This document shows positions 1-4,885 of a stretch of 5,312 nucleotides of DNA, piece by piece. Made by a program: the position numbers and the translations under genes. The stretch spans positions 1 through 5,312 of the forward strand of contig CANETR010000193.1 of assembly GCA_947441325.1 (NCBI GenBank), given 5' to 3'. The notes beneath the pieces are model-generated. The model made no database searches and was not told the DNA's origin. It saw only the letters and a program-made list of their open reading frames with translations. The first letter of the stretch is position 1. Each line of letters begins with the position of its first letter. This DNA is from Saprospiraceae bacterium. Its GTDB lineage: Bacteria; Bacteroidota; Bacteroidia; Chitinophagales; Saprospiraceae.

Positions 1-122
1 GCACCGGTTTCTTTTACCACATTCACCTCTTGTATATTAGTATGCTTTTCCAACGCTGTTTTGATTGATTTCACACACCCTTCGCATTTTATATTTTTCA
101 AACTCAATGTAATTGTACTCAT
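1..122 (-). CDS. Heavy-metal-associated (HMA) domain protein, partial (5' end only)
   Basis: The minus-strand reading frame starts with ATG at 122-120 and runs off the left edge after 40 complete codons (MSTITLSLKNIKCEGC...). Residues 4-16 form a first beta-strand followed by a CxxC metal-binding loop (C13-E-G-C16), then an amphipathic helix (VKSIKTALEKH) and a second strand (IQEVNVV). This is the start of the beta-alpha-beta HMA ferredoxin-like fold used by copper chaperones and metal-ATPase N-terminal domains, where the two cysteines bind a soft metal such as Cu(I). Because the gene is cut, I cannot tell a stand-alone ~70-aa chaperone from a longer protein. The usual Met/Thr before the first Cys is Ile-Lys here. 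A tiny leader ORF ends two bases upstream of its start and a Bacteroidota-type promoter lies before that. Confidence 0.85.
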   Translation of the reverse strand, partial: MSTITLSLKNIKCEGCVKSIKTALEKHTNIQEVNVVKETG

Positions 123-124
123 GA

Positions 125-178
125 TTATTTCTCTTTTTTAAAAATTCCTGGTAGTGAAAAACCCATTGTTCTTGACAT
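125..178 (-). CDS. Putative 17-codon leader ORF upstream of the HMA gene
   Basis: On the minus strand ATG at 178-176 opens a 17-codon frame, MSRTMGFSLPGIFKKEK, with TAA at 127-125, leaving only two bases before the ATG of the HMA gene. The first ATG lies five bases past a TAACTTTG -7 box, so the transcript could start at or beside this codon. Such close spacing would allow translational coupling or attenuation of the metal protein. Evidence is purely positional: an ORF this short occurs often by chance, and an inner Met (codon 5) is an alternative start. No function is assigned. Confidence 0.3.
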   Translation of the reverse strand: MSRTMGFSLPGIFKKEK

Positions 179-183
179 TTTAA

Positions 184-215
184 CAAAGTTAGACAATTAA
201 TCTAGTTCCCCCAAT
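184..215 (-). promoter_or_regulatory. Promoter for the HMA gene (ATTG-N20-TAACTTTG)
   Basis: On the minus strand TAACTTTG (191-184) matches the Bacteroidota -7 consensus TAnnTTTG exactly. ATTG (215-212) sits 20 bases upstream, in the place of the -33 TTTG/TTG element. Predicted transcription start is about 177-180, giving a leader of roughly 55-60 bases before the HMA start that contains the 17-codon ORF. Confidence 0.6.
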
Positions 216-320
216 TCCATCCCTTTAACCTTCATTCACCCTTGTTTTCCCTAAAAAAACTCAAAACTTTGCTGGAATTATTTATATAAAATATTGATAT
301 TATTTTTAATTCATTAACAT

Positions 321-941
321 CTAATTGTGTTCTTTCATGAAACTACAAAACACGAAATTCTGAATTGCACCAGCAGGAGTAATATGGTCTTCTCTTTTAC
401 ACTCTATATTTTCAAAATTAGCTTTTTCAAATTTTTCTTTCATTCCATTTTCGTCGTACTGTTTTATTTCTAATCCACTACATTTTTTAGGACCATCGAC
501 TGAAAAAGTGCCAACAATTACTAATCCATTTACAGCATGTTTGACAATATTCAAATATTTTTCAATTTTATCAGAATCAGTTTGAAAATGAAATGCTGCT
601 CTGTCGTGCCATACATCATACTTTTCAGTTGGGGTAAAATCTAAAATGTCGGTTACAATCCATTTTACTTTATGTGAGTCTTTACCTAATCTGTTTTTAG
701 CTCTAAGTATGGCTGCATCAGAAATATCTAAAACCGATATATTTGAATATCCTTCTTTTAAAAGAAAATCTACTAATTTACTATCTCCACCGCCAATATC
801 TATTATACTTGCATCTTTTAGTATCTTGAGTTTTCGAATGAACTCTAATGAAACGGTGGGAACATCTTGAGTCCAACTAACTTCATTTGACTGCTTAGTA
901 TTGTATATAGTATCCCAATGATTTTTTGTATTTATTTCCAT
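321..941 (-). CDS. Class I SAM-dependent methyltransferase, substrate unknown
   Basis: A 206-aa protein read from ATG at 941. The same frame extends upstream to a GTG at 989, but I prefer 941 because MEINTKNHWDTIY looks like a normal family N-terminus and the extra 16 residues add no domain. SAM-binding motif I is IIDIGGGDSK (residues 46-55), the acidic residue that contacts the SAM ribose is D72 in VLDIS, and the third strand carries TDILDF (97-102). DVWHDRAAFHF (109-119) and the C-terminal CSGLEIKQYD (154-163) and HITPAGAIQNF (186-196) are landmarks of small bacterial methyltransferases of the Methyltransf_25/12 type. The length fits a complete single-domain enzyme, probably cytosolic with a small-molecule substrate; protein methylation cannot be excluded. 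It stands alone on the minus strand with gene-free DNA on both sides, so neighbours give no hint of a pathway. Confidence 0.85.
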   Translation of the reverse strand: MEINTKNHWDTIYNTKQSNEVSWTQDVPTVSLEFIRKLKILKDASIIDIGGGDSKLVDFLLKEGYSNISVLDISDAAILRAKNRLGKDSHKVKWIVTDILDFTPTEKYDVWHDRAAFHFQTDSDKIEKYLNIVKHAVNGLVIVGTFSVDGPKKCSGLEIKQYDENGMKEKFEKANFENIECKREDHITPAGAIQNFVFCSFMKEHN

Positions 942-974
942 AAGACAAAGGTTAGATTTGATAAATTGAGATTC

Positions 975-990
975 AGTGACAAATATCACT
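975..990. promoter_or_regulatory. Operator-like dyad upstream of the methyltransferase
   Basis: AGTGA (975-979) and TCACT (986-990) form a perfect 5+5 dyad with a 6-base AT-rich spacer, 34 bases upstream of the preferred methyltransferase start. An 8-bp palindrome ACTATAGT (988-995) overlaps it. It could bind a dimeric regulator; no regulator is identified, and short dyads arise by chance. Confidence 0.25.
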
Positions 991-1182
991 ATAGTAATTT
1001 AATCAGATTCCAACAATTCCACACCCTTGTTTCCAAATCCTTGCGTGAGGAAAACACCCCCTGAATTCGACTGAAATCGGTCGTTTTCCGTTTTCCCAAA
1101 ACATAACTACCTACAAATCAACGCCTTCATTTTCTCAAAAAATCTTCATAACCCTGAGGTCCTTTTTTTGTAATTGAATAGT

Positions 1183-1206
1183 CCTGAACAGTAATGAATG
1201 TTCAGG
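1183..1206. repeat. Inverted repeat, 8-bp arms (CCTGAACA / TGTTCAGG)
   Basis: Perfect 8-bp arms, CCTGAACA at 1183-1190 and TGTTCAGG at 1199-1206, are separated by 8 bases. It lies 9 bases from the larger 25-bp inverted repeat and shares its GAAC/GTTC core. No T-tract follows on either strand, so it is not a standard intrinsic terminator. Confidence 0.7.
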
Positions 1207-1215
1207 TACTTTCCC

Positions 1216-1273
1216 GAATGTAAATAGATGTTCCAGAACGTTAAAATGCGTTCCGGAACATCTATTTACATTC
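1216..1273. repeat. Long inverted repeat, 25-bp arms with 8-base loop
   Basis: Arms 1216-1240 and 1249-1273 are complementary at 24 of 25 positions; the single mismatch could be a G-U pair in RNA. They are separated by TTAAAATG. The right arm ends inside the stop codon (TGA, 1274-1272) of the minus-strand coiled-coil gene, so transcripts of that operon end in a very stable hairpin. There is no T-run after it in the direction of transcription, so it may protect the 3' end, act as a non-canonical terminator, or be a DNA-level site. Each arm also contains its own palindrome: GTTCCAGAAC (1230-1239) and GTTCCGGAAC (1250-1259). Confidence 0.9.
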
Positions 1274-1628
1274 AATTTCTCCTATTTTTTTCAATTTTGC
1301 TAGAAACTGCGCTATTTTTAGCCTTCTCTATTTTTGCTACTAATTCTTTCTTTTCCTTATTTAATGACTCTATAATCGATTCATTTTGTTGTAGGTCGTG
1401 TTCTAGCATTGCCGACCTTGAAGTTAAATTCTTGATGGATTCATGATTTTTCGATGTATCGTCCTTGAGTTGTCGAATTTCTTTCGATTTTGTTACTGAC
1501 GACTTTATAGCAAAATAGGCTATTCCTATTATGCCTATGCCGACTAAAACATAGGCGGCTTTTATTTTTACGTTTTTGGCTGGCTTATGAAAGCGCTCAA
1601 TCATTGTTAGAAATTCTGGATTAGTCAT
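1272..1628 (-). CDS. Small membrane-anchored coiled-coil protein, function unknown
   Basis: A 118-aa protein that I cannot place in a named family. Residues 1-23 are a short, mostly basic N-terminus; about 24-42 (AAYVLVGIGIIGIAYFAIK) is a single hydrophobic membrane segment. From about 48 to 105 the sequence is heptad-like and strongly charged (EIRQLKDD, SIKNLTS, MLEHDLQQNESIIESLNKEKKELVAKIEKA), predicting a long coiled coil. The tail is basic (KIEKNRRN). There is no cleavable signal peptide, so it is probably inserted through the one segment, with topology uncertain. Its ATG (1628-1626) lies inside the end of the upstream Cys-rich gene, overlapping by 8 bp, so the two are very likely translated from one mRNA. 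Phage-type lysis accessory proteins and element maintenance proteins can look like this, but nothing diagnostic is present. Confidence 0.7.
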   Translation of the reverse strand: MTNPEFLTMIERFHKPAKNVKIKAAYVLVGIGIIGIAYFAIKSSVTKSKEIRQLKDDTSKNHESIKNLTSRSAMLEHDLQQNESIIESLNKEKKELVAKIEKAKNSAVSSKIEKNRRN

Positions 1629-2058
1629 GTTTCTGAATTTTTATGGATTGTTTAAATGGGTTTAATATGATGTTATATCCTAAGAAACCTACTATACTTT
1701 CTTCATGGCCATGGCTTATTGAAATACAATTGTTTAATACAATGCCATATGCTTCTAATACTGCAACTGTTACAAATTCGCCATGTGTTATAATAGCTTC
1801 TTCAATTTTTGCTTTAGTTTGTCTTTGAATTGCCGCATAATCCAAAAGTTGATCCTCATGTATTTGGTGTTTTTGCTGATGCTTTCTTCTGCGGCAGTTG
1901 TGGTGGATGCCATTTTCATCAGTGTACTCAGAGCAATGTCTCTTGGATTTACGTTCTTGGTCTGCAATGGGTTCTCTACAGTCCTCGTTTTCACATACAC
2001 GACCTAAATGGTAGGTCAGGGATGGTTTGCTTGTAATTTGCTTCTTTTTTGGCTTCAT
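1621..2058 (-). CDS. Cys-rich putative zinc-binding protein, function unknown
   Basis: A 145-aa protein starting at ATG 2058-2056. The first ~20 residues are basic (MKPKKKQITSKPS). Four cysteines follow as C22-x4-C27-x14-C42-x12-C55, in the contexts CENEDC, RHCSEY and HHNCRRRKHQQKH. This resembles the short treble-clef/zinc-ribbon segments of many small Bacteroidota proteins, in which the second cysteine pair is followed by Arg/Lys/His. The basic, histidine-rich stretch (53-65) would suit nucleic-acid binding. The C-terminal half (about 70-140) looks like a helix followed by beta-strands (EFVTVAVLEAYGIVLNN, SIVGFLGYNIIL) and matches nothing I recognise. It is first gene of a two-gene operon with the membrane coiled-coil protein and is divergent from the MerR-like gene. 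Zinc binding is inferred from the cysteines only. Confidence 0.7.
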   Translation of the reverse strand: MKPKKKQITSKPSLTYHLGRVCENEDCREPIADQERKSKRHCSEYTDENGIHHNCRRRKHQQKHQIHEDQLLDYAAIQRQTKAKIEEAIITHGEFVTVAVLEAYGIVLNNCISISHGHEESIVGFLGYNIILNPFKQSIKIQKHD

Positions 2059-2113
2059 ATTATCTTAAATTTTATACTGTAAGTATTTTTAATCAAGTTA
2101 AAGGTACAAATAT

Positions 2114-2144
2114 TTTGTTACTTTCAATAAAAAGTCTAAGTTTG
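2114..2144 (+). promoter_or_regulatory. Exact-consensus Bacteroidota promoter (TTTG-N19-TAAGTTTG)
   Basis: TTTG at 2114-2117 and TAAGTTTG at 2137-2144 are separated by 19 bases, an exact match to the Bacteroidota -33/-7 promoter consensus. Only four bases separate the -7 box from the ATG at 2149, so transcription would begin at or within a base or two of the start codon. A weak, imperfect promoter on the other strand (TTTG 2110-2107, TACTTAC 2085-2079, spacing 21) could serve the divergent Cys-rich gene. Confidence 0.75.
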
Positions 2145-2148
2145 CGAC

Positions 2149-3066
2149 ATGATATTTAAAAATACAATAAAGCGGTTTGTTTTGGAAGAGGTAGAAAAGG
2201 AGTATAAATCAGGAAATTATGCTGCATATGCGCCATTTATGGATACGTTGCTTTCAAGGAATACCCCTTTAAAAAGTACCAATTTAGACAGGCGATTAAT
2301 CCATTATTGGGAAAGCAGGAAACTATTTAATGAAGTTTCGGATAATGGTTATTTAAGCTTCTTTGATGTCAGTTGGTTAAATGTTTTACAAGAGTTAAAG
2401 GTGATTGGTGTAACTCCTAAAACTATGGAGGAGGTACACAAGTTCTTTTTCGGTAACAATAGTTTTCTTGATGCACTTTTTTCAAAGTCTAATATCGAAA
2501 AATTAGCATTTTCTTCGAAAGAAATAGATGATTTATCAAAAAGTAAGGATCTATTACAAATGCTTAAAAATTACGGATGGAATAATTTTTCATTAACTAT
2601 ATTGGCTATACTACTAACACGCAAAAACACGTGTTTGCACGTGAGTGCTGGTGGAAAAGTTGCTGCATTTGAAGTCGACAATATTATAAATCATTTAGAT
2701 CCTAATGTTGTTTTAAATGAATTGTTTAATGGATCATTTATTTCTATTAGTCTTTATAAAATCATTTATAAGGTAATAGATGATAATGAATTATTCTCCT
2801 TAAATGAAGGTGTATTAGAAATAAAAGAATCTTCTATTAATATTATTAAGAAGATGTTTAATGACGATAAAATCCAGAAGATCACTTTTAGGTTAAATGA
2901 TAAAAGGACTCCTATTATGGAAGTTACTAAAAGACTCGATTTTGCGGAGTTCTATAATAAAATTCATTATTTAAAGAAAAAAGGGACTTTCTTGGATATG
3001 CAAATAAAGACTAGAGATGGGAAAGTTCAACTTTTTGAAGTGACTGAATTAATAAATACAAAATAG
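2149..3066 (+). CDS. Protein with MerR-like N-terminal DNA-binding region, function unknown
   Basis: A 305-aa protein. Residues about 46-100 (LDRRLIHYWESRKLF, then SFFDVSWLNVLQELKVIGV and MEEVHKFF) read like the winged helix of MerR-type regulators: an Arg/Tyr-Trp-Glu recognition stretch, a wing, then helices ending in 'the element turns on when' style L-x2-L-x3-G. This is my reading, not a profile hit. The remaining ~200 residues are unrecognised, but a short motif recurs three times: about 162-180 (GGKVAAFEVDNII), 244-263 (DKRTPIMEVTKRL) and 283-302 (DGKVQLFEVTELI). The motif has strand-turn-strand character followed by a helix. No transmembrane segment is evident. The gene lies upstream of the recombinase on the same strand, where elements commonly encode a repressor, activator or recombination directionality factor; such a role is inference. 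A second Met at codon 31 is a possible alternative start but would leave the helices before the MerR-like region incomplete. Confidence 0.75.
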   Translation: MIFKNTIKRFVLEEVEKEYKSGNYAAYAPFMDTLLSRNTPLKSTNLDRRLIHYWESRKLFNEVSDNGYLSFFDVSWLNVLQELKVIGVTPKTMEEVHKFFFGNNSFLDALFSKSNIEKLAFSSKEIDDLSKSKDLLQMLKNYGWNNFSLTILAILLTRKNTCLHVSAGGKVAAFEVDNIINHLDPNVVLNELFNGSFISISLYKIIYKVIDDNELFSLNEGVLEIKESSINIIKKMFNDDKIQKITFRLNDKRTPIMEVTKRLDFAEFYNKIHYLKKKGTFLDMQIKTRDGKVQLFEVTELINTK

Positions 3067-3067
3067 T

Positions 3068-3082
3068 GCTGAAGCTCTCAGC
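3068..3082 (+). other. Weak hairpin after the MerR-like gene
   Basis: GCTGA (3068-3072) and TCAGC (3078-3082) form a 5-bp stem with a 5-base loop directly after the TAG stop. No T-run follows, so termination here is doubtful and the downstream small ORF and recombinase may be cotranscribed; no convincing TAnnTTTG promoter is seen in 3067-3144. Confidence 0.25.
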
Positions 3083-3144
3083 CATATTATACAAAGCGTA
3101 CCCTAAACTAAGTGCTAGTTATGGTATGATTTTCATCAATTCAA

Positions 3145-3339
3145 ATGAGCAATCATTATGTAAAACAAACAACTCAGGGTGAATTAGAAGTTGCTGATGT
3201 AGCTTCAAGTACAAGTATTAAAATAATAGCAGAGATTATCGCTAATCAAATTATCAAAAAATTACTTCAAGATGAACAACTTGGAATTACAGCTTCAGCA
3301 GATGACAGCCAAATTTGCGAAAAAAGCGAAGCCGCCTAA
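3145..3339 (+). CDS. Small ORF (64 aa) overlapping the recombinase start
   Basis: ATG at 3145 opens a 64-codon frame. The protein has a polar N-terminus (MSNHYVKQTTQGELEVADVA), a central amphipathic helix (about 25-43, IKIIAEIIANQIIKKLLQDE) and an acidic, polar tail. I do not recognise a family. Its stop (3337-3339) lies beyond either candidate start of the recombinase, so the genes overlap by 38 bp (start 3302) or 68 bp (start 3272) in different frames, suggesting translational coupling. The helix could serve as a small dimerisation or partner-binding element, for example in an accessory factor for the recombinase. The ORF may simply be a chance frame ahead of the recombinase, but its sensible amino-acid composition and lack of stops favour a real gene. 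Confidence 0.5.
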   Translation: MSNHYVKQTTQGELEVADVASSTSIKIIAEIIANQIIKKLLQDEQLGITASADDSQICEKSEAA

Positions 3340-4885
3340 ATGGAGGGAGGGGAATAAAATTGTAAACTATACAAGGGTTTCTGACCCCTCTCAATTTGAC
3401 AACACTTCTTTAGAAACACAAAGAAAAGATGCCATCACTTTTGCAACCAAAAGGTCATTTGAAATCAAAGCCTTTTTTGGTGGGGAAGCGGAGTCGGCCA
3501 AAACGGATGAGCGAAAGGAGTTTAAACTAATGCTTAATTATGTAAGAAAAAACAAAGATGTAGTAGCCATATTAGTATACTCATTTGAGCGTTTTTCTAG
3601 AAGTGACCATGCGCAAGAGCTTATTATTGATTTAGGTAAGATTGGGGTTAAGGTAATTAGTGTCCTTCAGGATATTGATGTGACTTCTCCCGCTGGCGAG
3701 TTACAGCAACAAATATTTTTTGCTTTCGGTAAGTACGATAACGATTTACGAAGAACCAAAACAATGCGCGGTACTTCTGAATTAATTGAACAGGGGTTTT
3801 ATATTGGTCACTGCCCATATGGTTATACAAACCTGAGAAGAAAGGAGAAAGCCAAGTACCACGAATATGTAATCAATGACCAGGGCAAGTTTATGAAAAT
3901 GGGCTTTAAATGGAAAGCGGAAGGCAAATGGAGTAATAAAGAAATTGTAGAGCGTTTGCGTAAATTAGGTGCAACCATTGAATACAAAAGTTTTTACCGC
4001 CAAATCGGGAACCCCTTTTATTGTGGTTATTATATGAATGCATATTTCCCGGGTAAATTAATTAAGGGACACCACCCAGCTTTGGTTTCTATGGAACTTT
4101 TTATGAAAGCAAATTCTGTAGCATTAACTAATCCGCATAAAGGGATTGCTAAGAAATTTAAGGACCCTGATATGCCATTAAAGTCTTTTTTAAGAAGCGA
4201 GCTAACGAACTCACCTTTTACTGGCTATAAGCAAAAGGGACATATCTATTACAAGACCAGAGGTCATGTAGAGCCTGTTAATGAAAAGGCCGCAACTATC
4301 AACAAGTTGTTTATGGAGGAGTTGAATAAGTATAAAATTGAAGCTGCTCATATTGCCGCAATAGAAACGCAAGTAAAGGAAATTGTGTCGCAGAAGTTTA
4401 CCGACAAGTTACAGGAGGATGTATCAGCAAAAAGAAAGATTACCGAATTGACTGATAAGATTGAATCACTTGAAGAAAGGTATATCAATCAAGAATTAAC
4501 CAAGGAACTTTACGATAAATATCGTCTTAAATACTTGGATGAAAAGAAGCAATTAGAGGAGGAAAACGTCAAATGTGATTTTAAGAGTTCGAACTTAGAA
4601 AAAGCCGTTAAAAATGGCTTGGAAATTTTACTAGATCCTTTGCAGTTATGGGTTTCCTGTGATTATGATGATAAGCAACGATTACAATATTTGCTATTCC
4701 CAGAGGGAATGAGGTATGATAAGGAAAATAAGCGAGTTCGAACTCCAAGAGTGAATAGTGTGGTCTCTCTAATCTCAAGTGTAGCAAGGGTTTCGGAGGA
4801 AAATGAGAAAGGCTACCTCGTTGGAAGTAGCCTTGATTCTCGTTTCGTAGAGCGTACGGGAATCGAACCCGTATTACCAGGATGA
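3302..4885 (+). CDS. Large serine recombinase (resolvase/invertase family integrase)
   Basis: Site-specific recombinase that cuts and rejoins DNA through a serine-DNA intermediate; probably the integrase of the element. I prefer ATG 3302 (527 aa); an ATG at 3272 adds ten residues. Numbering from 3272: the catalytic core spans ~29-165 with YTRVS (33-37, nucleophile S37 and R35), QFDNTSLETQ, and FERFSR (105-110), where the usual DRxxR begins with Glu instead of Asp. A linking helix leads to the recombinase domain (~175-285; GHCPYGYTNLRR, NPFYCGYYMN). The zinc-ribbon position (~303-337) keeps its framework (LKSFLR...FTGYKQKGHIYYKTRG) but lacks all expected cysteines. A coiled coil follows (~362-435), then a C-terminal segment (SLISSVARV). 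The last ~28 residues, ending in ERTGIEPVLPG, are encoded antisense to the tRNA-Glu terminator and 3' half. That ending is the typical reverse translation of a tRNA T-arm, so this tail is probably not functional sequence. Confidence 0.93.
   Translation: MTAKFAKKAKPPKWREGNKIVNYTRVSDPSQFDNTSLETQRKDAITFATKRSFEIKAFFGGEAESAKTDERKEFKLMLNYVRKNKDVVAILVYSFERFSRSDHAQELIIDLGKIGVKVISVLQDIDVTSPAGELQQQIFFAFGKYDNDLRRTKTMRGTSELIEQGFYIGHCPYGYTNLRRKEKAKYHEYVINDQGKFMKMGFKWKAEGKWSNKEIVERLRKLGATIEYKSFYRQIGNPFYCGYYMNAYFPGKLIKGHHPALVSMELFMKANSVALTNPHKGIAKKFKDPDMPLKSFLRSELTNSPFTGYKQKGHIYYKTRGHVEPVNEKAATINKLFMEELNKYKIEAAHIAAIETQVKEIVSQKFTDKLQEDVSAKRKITELTDKIESLEERYINQELTKELYDKYRLKYLDEKKQLEEENVKCDFKSSNLEKAVKNGLEILLDPLQLWVSCDYDDKQRLQYLLFPEGMRYDKENKRVRTPRVNSVVSLISSVARVSEENEKGYLVGSSLDSRFVERTGIEPVLPG
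4805..4834 (-). terminator. Intrinsic terminator of tRNA-Glu
   Basis: On the minus strand, 14 bases past the tRNA 3' end, AAGGCTAC (4834-4827) pairs perfectly with GTAGCCTT (4816-4809) across a 10-base loop, followed by TCTC and then TTTTCC just beyond. This is a stem with a T-rich tail as expected for Rho-independent termination. It lies inside the 3' coding end of the convergent recombinase gene. Confidence 0.65.

Larger units (their letters stand above)
942..1271. other. Gene-free region between methyltransferase and the small minus-strand operon
   Basis: No convincing ORF in either strand. From left to right it holds the 975-995 dyads; a weak nested dyad (outer arms GGAAAAC 1049-1055 and GTTTTCC 1083-1089, inner arms CGAC 1068-1071 and GTCG 1080-1083); an 11-bp match to the tRNA-Glu gene (1153-1163); and the inverted-repeat cluster at about 1180-1273. 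No clear TAnnTTTG promoter for the methyltransferase is visible, apart from an imperfect TAACCTTTG just before its ATG. Confidence 0.6.

Noticed and set aside
646..870. 74-codon open frame on the plus strand inside the methyltransferase
   Set aside because: It is a shadow of the methyltransferase in the opposite strand; the minus-strand frame has clear SAM-binding motifs and this one has none.
941..989. GTG start at 989 for the methyltransferase
   Set aside because: It would add 16 residues unlike the family's N-terminus and would run through the dyads at 975-995; ATG at 941 is the better start, although not proven.
1216..1273. 25-bp hairpin as a classical Rho-independent terminator
   Set aside because: The stem is very long and not followed by a T-run on either strand, so I list it as an inverted repeat and leave termination as one possibility.
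1180..1273. CRISPR array or transposon terminal inverted repeats
   Set aside because: There are no regularly spaced identical direct repeats with spacers, and the two arms are only 8 bases apart with no transposase, so neither explanation fits.
1228..1446. 72-codon plus-strand frame with a hydrophobic, Phe-rich product
   Set aside because: It lies opposite the coiled-coil gene and starts inside the 25-bp inverted repeat; the Phe-rich product is what antisense of Lys/Glu-rich coding gives.
1643..2036. Several 61-74 codon plus- and minus-strand frames overlapping the Cys-rich gene
   Set aside because: All are contained within the 145-aa frame, which is longer, overlaps its neighbour in operon fashion and has a sensible composition; these are shadows.
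4840..4885. C-terminal TGIEPVLPG as a conserved recombinase motif
   Set aside because: This is the antisense translation of the tRNA T arm and anticodon stem; the same words appear in many mis-extended ORFs that run into tRNAs.
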